Below are positions 21,767 to 31,285 of a DNA stretch of 64,000 nt, piece by piece. Every line of letters starts with the position of its first letter. Within the stretch, counting starts at the first letter, position 1. Source of the DNA: Candolleomyces eurysporus. Lineage: Eukaryota > Basidiomycota > Agaricomycetes > Agaricales > Psathyrellaceae. Where the stretch lies: contig JANBPK010001041.1 in assembly GCA_027579435.1 (NCBI GenBank), positions 1-64,000 of the forward strand. Reading direction: 5' to 3'. The notes under the pieces were generated by a model. The model did not search any database. It saw only the letters and a list, made by a program, of their open reading frames with translations, and was not told the DNA's origin. The position numbers and the translations under genes are program-made.

Positions 21767-23438
21767 ATGATGTCGTCGCCGAGCCTTTGGACCGTGGGGT
21801 TGCTTGGCGTCCTTGCCGTAACGGTCAGTGCACAGGCACCCGAGTACGTTCAGCGCCATCGTCGTTCAACAATCATCTTCTGTTCTAACTTCCTCCTCAA
21901 AGGTTCATTGGAGAGCTGTTGCTTCAGCCTCAAATCAATAACCGTGAGTCGCTCCGTATCCCTCTCAAGCACATTGGTTAAGAATCGATTCTAGAGAAGT
22001 GCCTTACAGCTTCAGCCAACAGCGACGGCGCAGCGGTCATCCTGCAGACATGCTCAGGATCCGCGAACCAGAAGTGGACGTTCACCGGAGGCACCATGAG
22101 AGCATTCGGAAATAAGTGCTTGGATGTGAAAGAAGGTCTCAACCAGGATGGAACGAAGTTGCAGGTGTGGACTTGCAGTGCCAACAACGCGAACCAGCAG
22201 TGGTACTACAGCAAATGGGATAATACGGTTACCTGGACTGGCAAGGGCAAGTGCATTGATGTGGCTGAAGGGAGCCAGGCGGATGGGACTTTGGTGGGTG
22301 GGATCGTCCTAGACTCGCTTTTCCAATCGTCAAGGTTTATTGACAAGGTTCTTGACGTGTTTGTAGATTCAAGTCTGGGGTTGCTACAACAAGAACCCCA
22401 ATCAAGTCTGGAGCACTGGTTACCTGACCAGCGCGTTGCCCAACAAATCTCAGAACGGCCAATCTGGCACGAACAATTGCGGAACCGGATCGAGCCAGTC
22501 TTCGAATTGCCAAACGGCTTGGATCAAGTGAGACCAGCCCTGATGAACCCTGGAGATATCTACTGACGAATATATTGCTTTTAATAGCTCTGCGACCGAC
22601 TTCTGCTTGTGGGCTCCACCGTACCCTGGTACGGTTGGTGACACAGAAAGGGAAGCCGTTGCCTACTGCACAAAATCTGGGCGCGGCACGCGCATCATAC
22701 CGGACGGCACTTTACGAGGAGTACATTTCGTCAAGACATCTGAATACGTCCAGATCACGGGTGTCGGCGATTTCACGAAGATGAACATCCCAGCAGGCGA
22801 CGATGGTGGAGAGATGGATAACAGAGGCGCAGATGGTAAAGGCAACCCGAGTATGTTTTCGCGCTCTTATTGGAATCAATTCTGCAGCAGAACCTGACGC
22901 AATATTCTCGCTTTATTATAGTTGGAGGACTTCTCTATGGCAACACATTTGGCGCCGGCTTGCAGTATCATGAATGGACCGAATTCATTTCGGATGACGA
23001 ATTCTGCATTCGGGCTTGCATCGGTCCCCGTTCTAAACAGCTTTGCAACCACATCTATGATATCATGGGTTGCTGGTGGGTGAGTATCATTCTTCCTCAT
23101 CTTCCTCATCTTCTTCTCAAATGTCGCACGTTGGATATTAAAATCGGTTTTTTCCCCAGAACATACCAGCCAACTACGGTGCTGGAGTTTATGAAGAGTG
23201 TGTTGGAGACCCGGCAATACCTATGGGAGTCTATGGTACCTCAACATGGTCCCAGGGAATCAGCCCGACGCCTCCACCACACCCGGCTCCTGCTTCAAGC
23301 AGCTGCACGACCATGTCCACTATTAGTGTCACTCCCCTGAGACGAAGCTTGGGAGCCGAGGCTGAGGTGCCGGTTCCTCTTGCCAGGAGGTATCCTGTCC
23401 CCTCGTTCCCTGGGGCAACTGCGATGCCCGTTGCTTAG
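21767..23438 (+). CDS. secreted ricin-B-type lectin fused to a macrophage-activating-glycoprotein-like domain
   Basis: Seven exons: 21767-21843, 21903-21943, 21995-22293, 22367-22527, 22588-22850, 22922-23079 and 23160-23438, giving 425 residues. A signal peptide covers about residues 1-23 (LLGVLAVTVSAQA). A ricin-B/CBM13-type beta-trefoil follows at about 30-150, with QxW repeats NQKW, NQQW and NQVW and the motif KCLDVKEGLNQDGT. The second part matches the agaricomycete macrophage-activating glycoprotein family: TDFCLWAPPYPGTVGDTERE, YVQITGVGDFTKMNIP, GADGKGNP, YHEWTEFISDDEFC and MGVYGTSTWSQG. The tail is rich in Ser and Pro. The protein should be extracellular or wall-associated and may bind glycans through the trefoil. 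Its biological role is not established. Confidence 0.85.
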
Positions 23439-23669
23439 GTTGGATTTACGGGCAGATATTCGTTTACCTACTTGACTCTATCTCCGGATCTTCGAAAGGA
23501 CTTTTTAGGACGCTTTTTTCGTTGCTTGGACTCTTACGGTCGCTAAGGCGTATGTTACCACTTGACCCGATTCGTTTACCCTGTGAACCCGAACCTCTGG
23601 ACAATACTGTCGAGTTCTACCTTTACTGCATCGAATTAATGCATCAAACTTATTAAACAGTAAAATCAT

Positions 23670-24866
23670 TCATTCAGCTAACAACGAAGGACGTTCGTTC
23701 CAGAAATCATCCTTGATAATGTCGCAGTGAAGTAGGACTAATCGCGTTAGAGGTTTCGCTTTTGCCTTTTTGATCTTTTTCTCCTTCTTCCCGCTGTTCT
23801 TCTGCTCCTCAGCGGGAGAGCCGTTGGCTTCCCAAGTCGTAGCATTCGATCCTTCACTCGTAGCTGCCGGGTCCGGAGAGAAAGGAGCCTGGGCAAACGG
23901 TCAGCGTAAATGGATAGACTAACGGTCGGATCAACCTACCTGAGCATCGACGCCGGTGGGTTCCAGGTCTTCTTTTGTCGACAAAGGCTGGATAGAATCG
24001 TATTTAGATATGCCCCCGAAATGACGAGGGATCCAACTTACCCCCTGTTCTACCACTTCCTCCCTCACCAAAACACTCCCTTTCCGAAATCTAGCATCTA
24101 ATTGGTTGTAGTTGATCTTGAATCGCGAAAACAAAATTTCGTGTTTATCTTTTGCGAACGTCCCCTGAAACGGAGGTCAGAGCTAGTCCGAGAAACAAAG
24201 GGGAATGAACACACACGAAGGGTCGCATGCGCTTCTGTGGTCGTCTGNCCCCCCTTGCTGCACCAAAGCCCAGAAGGTCGTATTATACAGGTTGTTGATA
24301 TGCGTATCTGCCTGTCTCCAGGCAAAATAGTCGCGTATGTGCTTTTCGGCTGGGTATGGGACGATACGGCCGTCAAAAGAAGGTGGATATTGGAGAGGTT
24401 TGTCCGGAAAGTATGTCGACCAGTTGAAGACGTAGCACGACGTGAAGTAGGACGTGAGGGTTGTCACAATCTTGGCCTCTCTGCGGTTATACAGGCTCGT
24501 CGACCGCTTCAACAGAAAGCTGGATCGTAGGTGGTGCGTTAGTGGCTGGAGTAACAAACCGAAGCATTGCTACGCACCTATACTCATCCGACTCCCCGAA
24601 CGCCAACACAATATCAGGATACTCTTCCATGACAGTCTTTGCAGCATGGTCCATCAGCTGCAACGCTCGCACATCGTTGGGTTTTTCGAAATTATGAACG
24701 TCAGAGAATCTAGTCCACAATCAGGAATCTTGAATTCGATCCCCAGTGGCAGCTAGTCCCACCGATGAAAAGAGTGGCCGTCCAGACGGAAAACCATGAA
24801 TGTGTCTGGTAATATGGGGTCAGGGAGCTCGAAGGATCGCACATAGGCATATTTCGAGTTTGCCAT
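23670..24866 (-). CDS. THG1: tRNA-His guanylyltransferase
   Basis: Six exons: 24866-24763, 24709-24578, 24519-24215, 24164-24042, 23987-23940 and 23888-23670, giving 309 residues once the N at 24248 is ignored. The enzyme adds the G-1 nucleotide to the 5' end of tRNA-His, which is needed for histidylation. Family motifs are clear: [13 protein letters not shown] at the start, [19 protein letters not shown] with the metal-binding Asp, [22 protein letters not shown] with the second catalytic acidic pair, and SKIVTT-like [13 protein letters not shown]. The end ([19 protein letters not shown]) is also typical. A Lys-rich insert near residue 270 ([12 protein letters not shown]) precedes the end. 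With the N counted, exon 3 is out of frame; without it all phases agree. Confidence 0.92.
24248..24248. other. N before a C6 run inside THG1 exon 3 (artefact)
   Basis: Removing the N joins VQQGG to [11 protein letters not shown] in the family's expected frame and makes all downstream splice phases consistent. Confidence 0.85.
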
Positions 24867-25017
24867 GGCGGTGGTTGATAGAGAAAGGTCGCCGGCATCA
24901 TTCCGTTCCAAATCTAATCTTGCCCACGGCCATCATGATGACCTCAACTGCTGTTGACGACGTCAAGCTTGCAATGGCCCCCACCCAACCTTCACCCTTC
25001 TTCCCGTCTAGTCGTCT

Positions 25018-25754
25018 ATGGTTGGTTTCTTTGGCAGTATATTTGCATGCTTCAGGCCCACGTCGCAACAAGACGCTTGCGTTTTCTGTGGAATAGACAA
25101 GGGTCCCAGGACACTGTACCAGGTGAGCCGTGAAAATGAGCCACAAGGTAGTTGTAGGGCTGAAACTCCGGATTACAGGATGATACCTTTCTCGCTTTCG
25201 AAGACATAAAGCCAGCTGCAAAGCACCACTTTCTCGTCATACCGAGATCTCATGTCGGTCAGTCGCGTCGAGCCCCTTGGACCAGCAATGTCATAGTACT
25301 GATAAATATCAACGAGGCAGAGAGTATACAAACTCTCACAAAGGAGGATATTCCTTTCTGTGGGTATCCCGTTTATACAATTCTACAGTCTTCTGACGGG
25401 TCCCTGCAGTGAAGGACATGCAGAAAGTTGGAGTCACTCTCATGGACAAGTACAACGTCCCAGAAGACGAGAGACGGTGCGTTAGGACGCTCTCGTTCAA
25501 GGTCGGAGATTTTGACGAATGTTGGACCTCTGATCTTGCATAGTATGGGCTTCCATATACCCCCATTCAATTCCGTAGATCACCTGCATCTGCACGTCCA
25601 AGCCCTCCCCTATACGTCTTCCATGATTGCTAAAAAATACCGCCTCGTGAATGGGTCGGGATCCCACCACAAAGGGTTCACGTGGTTCGTGGAAGTGGGG
25701 CAGGCAATTCGGATTCTCGAGTCAGGGAGAAAAATCAGCACGCTTCCCTGTTAA
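25018..25754 (+). CDS. HIT (histidine triad) family protein, copy 1
   Basis: Five exons: 25018-25122, 25179-25257, 25321-25359, 25410-25476 and 25544-25754, giving 166 residues. Motifs: a CxxC-type start ACVFCGI, then FLAFEDIKPAAKHHFLVIPR, and the histidine triad HLHLHVQALP. HIT proteins are nucleotide hydrolases or transferases; this form resembles HINT3/aprataxin-type phosphoramidases, with a metal-binding-like CxxC near the N-terminus. Exons 2-5 have exactly the same lengths (79, 39, 67 and 211 nt) as those of the second copy at 30126. The last triad residue is Gln-Ala here where copy 2 has His-Gly; I cannot tell whether this affects activity. Confidence 0.85.
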
Positions 25755-26018
25755 CCCCAGGGCATCTTCAAGGTCTTCCCATCCCGAAGCATTGTACGAT
25801 GTAGTGCGCCGGTCGGCCTTGCCCCGAATCACATTTCTTTCCATTTTCGTTGTACCGAGCACCACCCAGCCTTGTTGCCCTGCGGGTTGCAGGGAGCCAT
25901 CAATCTCAAATGCTGATACTCCTGGAACAATGGCGCCGAAATATGGAATGAGGGATTTTCTGAAGCCATCTCATGTTTCCCTCCTCCCGCCATTCAAAGC
26001 AAGCTCGTTGACGACTCA

Positions 26019-26345
26019 ATGAAGCGAATTCCTGTCGAGCCTCAGCTGGTGGTCATTGAGCATCTGGACCTCCTCCCTCCTCAACATCCAGCAGGTGTGT
26101 TAATTGATACCCATTGCGCACCCCTTGTGGCTCACAGCTCGCCGTTGGTCAGACATGCAAGCACTTTTAGTGTGTCATCGGGGGTTCTGTTAATGTGTGG
26201 AAGCGATGCTTACTGCAACAGTGGATTCGTGATGAAGTATTCAGGCCAACATATAGCTTTATTTTCGACGGCTTCCCAGTTCAAAGACGCTTGCCTAAAT
26301 TCATTGCACCTGTGTTCAGGCTTGAGAACAATGCTCGGTAAATGG
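26019..26345 (+). pseudogene. eroded F-box gene fragment of the 1475-7137 family
   Basis: The segment begins like exon 1 of the tandem F-box trio (KRIPVEPQLVVIEHLDLL). A GT-containing interval is followed by ACATGCAAGCAC, matching the TCKH start of exon 2, but a stop follows directly. Then come VWKRCL, a shifted stretch, and TASQFKDACLN, which match the family's SVWKRCL and TASEFKDACTG. The pieces fall in different frames, and nothing of the later exons is recognisable. It is a relic of the same family about 19 kb from the intact array. Confidence 0.75.
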
Positions 26346-26849
26346 TGATCTCATGCAACCCACCGGCAAATTATCCATTCTCTCGTCCTCTGGTAGGAGG
26401 CTTTAAGCGTGTTCACCACTGGGACACTTCCCGCGCTTCGGGCAAAGAGCATTGCTCCGGCCAACAGAGCTCACCCAGAGGGTGATGAAGGGCTTGATTT
26501 CAAGGAATTTTCCCAATGCTATTTTCAACCCCTACCTTGTCGCGTAATCAAACGAGGGCGAACTGGCTTACAGTCATTTGCAAAGTAATATGGGCTGTTG
26601 TTTCCTGCGAGAGCGCGTTAGACGCTGGGCTAACGGTGGTCTCCCATAGCCGGATTGACCAACGTATGTCTATGTTTGACTTTCACTCGCGTTCAAGGTC
26701 CAAATTTACATAAAAATGGATACAAGCGTCCTCTTAATATCTCTATGGTCTCAGAATCCCTGCCTTTTACCTTTTGTCTCTCATCGGCACACTCCGGAGG
26801 CTTTAGTCAGCGCTAGCCACACACGCACACACCAGAGTCACCCTCCCCA
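26346..26849. other. intergenic stretch
   Basis: No gene is supported. Later parts of the F-box pseudogene may lie here but are too diverged to identify by eye. Confidence 0.35.
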
Positions 26850-29798
26850 ATGTTTCAACCAACGATTGCAGACAACCGCAGAATGGACGTCGACGACGAT
26901 AACAGAATGGACATCACGGACGACATCGGAATGGACGTCACGAGCGACGATGGAGTGAAGCACAGGGCCGACGTTGGTCAAGCCCTGTATCGATATGTTC
27001 TCGTGGATGCTCAACCTCAGGATCCCGGATGCTCTGCCATAAAACCCGCCAGCAGCCAAACGTGGTCAAAACTCCGGGGTTCATGGAAATCTTGGGACGA
27101 GTCCAAGATATATCGTACTTTCTTTTGGATGCTCTTACTTGGCCTCTTGCGTTTTGTACCCAACATGTTGGAGGAAGACGATGACACCGTCCACCGGCTC
27201 CTAAGCCAGTCACGCCAAGAACTTTCATTTCGCCCAATATTGGATCATCTACGTAAGCCTGGGTCTGTTAGTTCTCTCACTTCTCCTAGATCGACAAGAA
27301 ATATAGATTCAGTGGGTGCGTACAAGTGCCCCACAATACCTCCGGAATTGCCGGAGCCAGATCGTTAGTCGTTTCATCCGTTCATTTGACGGTTCTCATC
27401 ACCACAACCATGCAACCCACAGGGCGAGGTTCGTCTTTTACCTCTTCATGTATTCGCCTTTTCTCAGTCATAAATATTATAGAATCCATCGATGCATTCA
27501 GCCTGAACTATCAAGGAACGCGACACACTGATCTTCTCAGCACGCTGGATTTCTACTTCGATACCTCTTCGCGCAATTCGGACACCTATATTTTATCGAC
27601 ATCTTTCATCCAGGCCTCCGGTACAGGCAAGTCACGGACAATGGATGAAATGGCAAAGATACGCATTACTCTTCCTTTCAACGTACGAGAGAAGCTGGAC
27701 CCTTCACAAAGTTGGAGTGAGATCAATTTCATTGTGCCGCACACAGACGGATGCTCATCCATCCCACAGCTTACCCACCCCCGGACGATGAGATTCGCGA
27801 TTATTTGCTCGACATCCCGTTTAGTAACCCTGATAGCGGAACGGCTCGCTGCCGGGCATTTTTCAAGTGCTTGTTTGACGAGACGCTTCTCGTTTTAAAA
27901 AGCTTCGCCCCGACGGAGACACAGCCCCTTTCCCTGCTCCTGTACAATTATTTGGATAGGAACTCTAGTCACGGGAGGTCGAATCGTCGGCAATTCTTTG
28001 CAAGGGTGGTGGACGCTGCTATGCAGGAAGCGGTATGTAGCGAGATTCTTCCAATTTCTTTCCCCAATTTGCCCACTCGATTTCATAGACCTCGGTTGCC
28101 CAAGGCGAACCCCTGAACGCGGCTCAGAACCTGATAGACTTCATTACCAAGTCCAAGTATGCGCACCAAAGTCCAGGAAGCGTCGCGCTGGTGATCGTTT
28201 TCGATGAAGCCCACACTCTCGCTACTGTTGACAAAGTCGCTACGTCACGCTGGACACTGGTGGAGAACGCGCTAGCCTGGTTGAAGGCACTCCCCATCTT
28301 CACCGTCTCCCTGTCAACCAGTTACAACCTAGAGCCGCTCGCCCCTAGTTCACGCCGTCATCCATCGTATAGGACTTCAACAGGGCGTCCGGTTCCGGTG
28401 CTCACCGAGTTCTATTTGTTCGATGCGCACACTAGATCGATGGCCCTTCGACTCTATGTGGGTGGCATCACACTACAAAAGATGTGCTCCCCGGAATTAA
28501 TAACGAGTTTCGGGCGATATCAGTACGNTTTTTACTACTGGAATACCTGCCATTCGATCTAAATATACACCCGTAGATGGGCAGCTATGTGGCAAACATC
28601 CATGCACCTCGGCGAAGGCCAAGAAGCCTTCCGCCTTGACCGCATAGTCCAGTTTGCAAAAGCAAAGCTCAAACCGAGGATTAAATATGAAAACTCCCCT
28701 TACCTTAAGGGTGAAGAGTTCGAGTATAAATTGGCCTGCCTCGCGATTAGAATCATGCTCGATATTGACACCACGAGGCGTAAAGGCTTGAGAATGGCTT
28801 CACGACTCGTCGAATCTCACATGCGGATAGTTTGGTCGGTGCCTGAAGATCGCGAGACCATGGATACTGGTGCGCCTTCGGAACCGGTTCTAGTGGAGGC
28901 TTCCGCTCAGCTTTTACACTCGGACAACATCGACATGTTCGATACCCTGAATACCGCCCTTTCCAGGAACCTGATTGCCAAAGGAGAACGCGGTGAACTT
29001 GCTGCGCGCATTCTTTTCATCCATGCGCAAGATCGCGTCAGTCGCCATACCCTCGACTATTATTCCATGAAATACCATGGACCCATTCGCCTGTTGGAGT
29101 TTCTGAAGCAGCTTTTCACCGACGCGGCCTACGATTACATCAAAAACGCCATTCCAATCGAAGACAAGCCTGGTGCGGAGCCGCTCGAAGACGCGTTCAA
29201 GGATGCCTGGGTCAATTTCTCTCATTTTGCTCAAGCTGGAGACTATGGAGTCACCAAATTGGACAGCCTTCGCCAGTTCTTCTTCCGGGGTGTAATGCTT
29301 CAGTGCTGTGATAGCCAGCAGACTCTCGACTTCACGGCTCCAATGGTCTTCGTCCAAGATATCAACTCCCCTTTCGAAGAGGAAGATTTCTCTCAGCTCG
29401 GCGTCCAGGTGAAAAATCGCGCAACTCCTGTTCCTACGATACTGGACATGAAGGCCTTCGCCCCGACTAGCAGGCATCCAATCCTGACCATTCTCCTGGA
29501 GCTCGGCGAAGCTAATGCACCGCGAACCGTTGATGATGGTTCTGTTGTCTTTGAAACGCTGGACCGTGCTTCCACTGGGGGCGAAGAGCAACATTACCAG
29601 ATTACTGTTCACGGTTTGGACGCGTTGCGTTTGCCTCCCACAGAGAAGGCTTCACTTCAACGCGTTCTCGAGCCCGGGAAGCCTTTCGAATCTTTTTCGA
29701 GGCGGGATCGAAACATGGAAATTCTGAAGTCGAACCAGCCATATTACGAAGAAACCGGCGCGACGGTGGAGTGGTGGCCAAAGGAGGGCGATATGTAG
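26850..29798 (+). CDS. large P-loop NTPase-like protein of unknown family
   Basis: Model: exons 26850-27315, 27369-27716, 27770-28032, 28089-28522 and 28577-29798, giving 910 residues with all phases consistent. Exon 2 may hold a further in-frame 39-nt intron (27429-27467). The N-terminus has short Asp/Met-rich repeats (MDVDDDNRMD, MDITDDIGMD, MDVTSDDG). A Walker A motif, ASGTGKSRT, lies near residue 238 and a Walker B, VIVFDEAHT, near 394. The long C-terminal half is alpha-helical with no recognised motif. Similar proteins form large agaricomycete families, and some resemble Crinkler-type NTPases, but I cannot assign this one. The N at 28528 falls in the last intron and does not matter. Confidence 0.7.
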
Positions 29799-30125
29799 TA
29801 GTATCACAATGCGTTGGGTATGGGCTCCAAAGACCCGTGTAGTTTAGATTTGGCGTGAAGTTGCGCTGAATCTGATTTCGTGTCTTGATGAATGCAGCTA
29901 TGTACGCGTACAGATCCAAGTCGTCATATGTTCGGGTACATCGTTCATCAAGCCAACAAGAATGTTACTATGACTTGTATTTTCCAGACGACTTCGCCGA
30001 ACCAGTCCTGATCGTGGTCAATCCAGGTCGCCGAGATCGGCTGCATTCATAAATCCTCATAAAACCCCTGTATGCTTTCCGAAAGGTCTTCTCATCTTCT
30101 CTTCGTGCTCCTTACACTGAAAGTC
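29799..30125. other. intergenic stretch
   Basis: This is a short promoter interval before HIT copy 2. A weak ATAAA-type element occurs near 30056. No gene is seen. Confidence 0.4.
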
Positions 30126-30945
30126 ATGCCCGGCCTTTTTGACTTCTTCAGACCCTCTGACTCGTCGACGCCAGTATCTGGCACTGACGGAGAACCTAAA
30201 CCTTGCATCTTCTGTGGGATAGAAAGTAATCCTGACACAAAGGTACTCTACGAGGTCGGTAAATGTCGTTCACCCCAGCTAACCGTCAGTATGGGACGCT
30301 GATAACGAATATTTGCGGTGATAGGACGACAGATTTGTCGCGTTCCAGGACATTCGGCCTTCGGCGAAGCACCATTTCCTCGTAACGCCCAAAGCTCATA
30401 TAGGTAAGCGAACGCTAGCCCCGCTAACTGTCTTGATCAGGGCTACTTTCTCAATCAAATTCCGCAGAGAATATCAAGAGCTTGACCAAGGAAGATGTTC
30501 CTCTGCGTGCGTATATCTGAGTCTTGTCAATGTAGCGGTACCTAATTTGGTTACTCTCAGTGAAGGAAATGGAAAAGATAGCCGACGACCTCCTAGACAG
30601 ACATGAGGTATCTGCAGATGAGAGACGGTATGTACACCCTGCACCAGAACCTCCCTTCCGCCCTTCTGGAGCACTTCTGTTCTCCTGAGCGTCTGCGAAC
30701 CATGACCTTCCTTACGCTCACCCCTCGTACTCAGTTTGGGGTTCTCAATCCCCCCATTCAACACCATAAACCACCTCCACCTACACGTCCACGGGCTCCC
30801 ATACAATTCGTATCTTGCGTCCAAGATGTTCCTCGGAGCAGATGGATATGGAGACTACTTCAAAGGGTTTGGATGGTTCGTCGAAGTTGGACAGGCTGTC
30901 AAAATTTTGGAGGCTGGGAGGGAGATAAGGGTGTTCGCTTGCTAG
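30126..30945 (+). CDS. HIT (histidine triad) family protein, copy 2
   Basis: Five exons: 30126-30254, 30325-30403, 30468-30506, 30561-30627 and 30735-30945, giving 174 residues. The N-terminus carries PCIFCGI. The core reads FVAFQDIRPSAKHHFLVTPK, and the triad is HLHLHVHGLP with all histidines present. The C-terminus GFGWFVEVGQAVKILEAG matches copy 1 (GFTWFVEVGQAIRILESG). It is probably a nucleotide phosphoramidase or related hydrolase. Because the triad is complete and copy 1 differs right after it, copy 2 may be the conserved one. The two genes flank the P-loop gene and the F-box pseudogene. Confidence 0.88.
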
Positions 30946-31285
30946 GTAACAGCTTGAAAGAATCGTAGTCGATCTACGATATTGGCATTAGCATTACCAG
31001 ATAGCTAAAGGGCACGGAAAAATGTAAAAACAAAAAGCGTAGAAAACTATACAACGATAAATGTACNAAAAAAATACACGAGGAAATCAGTACTGTACAA
31101 TTAGTAGTGTTACACATGTGCTGGAATTCCTGAACGCTCTACCCAAATTATACTAGTACAATTTCCCAACATTGAACCGCAAAAAAAGAGAGAAAAGGTT
31201 GGCATATCTCGCACCAGGCATAGAAAGAGCAAACCTCTCTTCGAAACCCAAAAGTAATAGAACAAGACCAGCATGGGTAAACAGC
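30946..31285. other. intergenic stretch between convergent genes
   Basis: No gene is seen. The N at 31067 precedes an A7 run. Short A-rich tracts suit 3' ends of the two convergent genes. Confidence 0.4.

Noticed and set aside
28500..28562. Apparent early stop in the P-loop gene after the N at 28528
   Set aside because: It lies in an intron (28523-28576); splicing restores the frame into the last exon.
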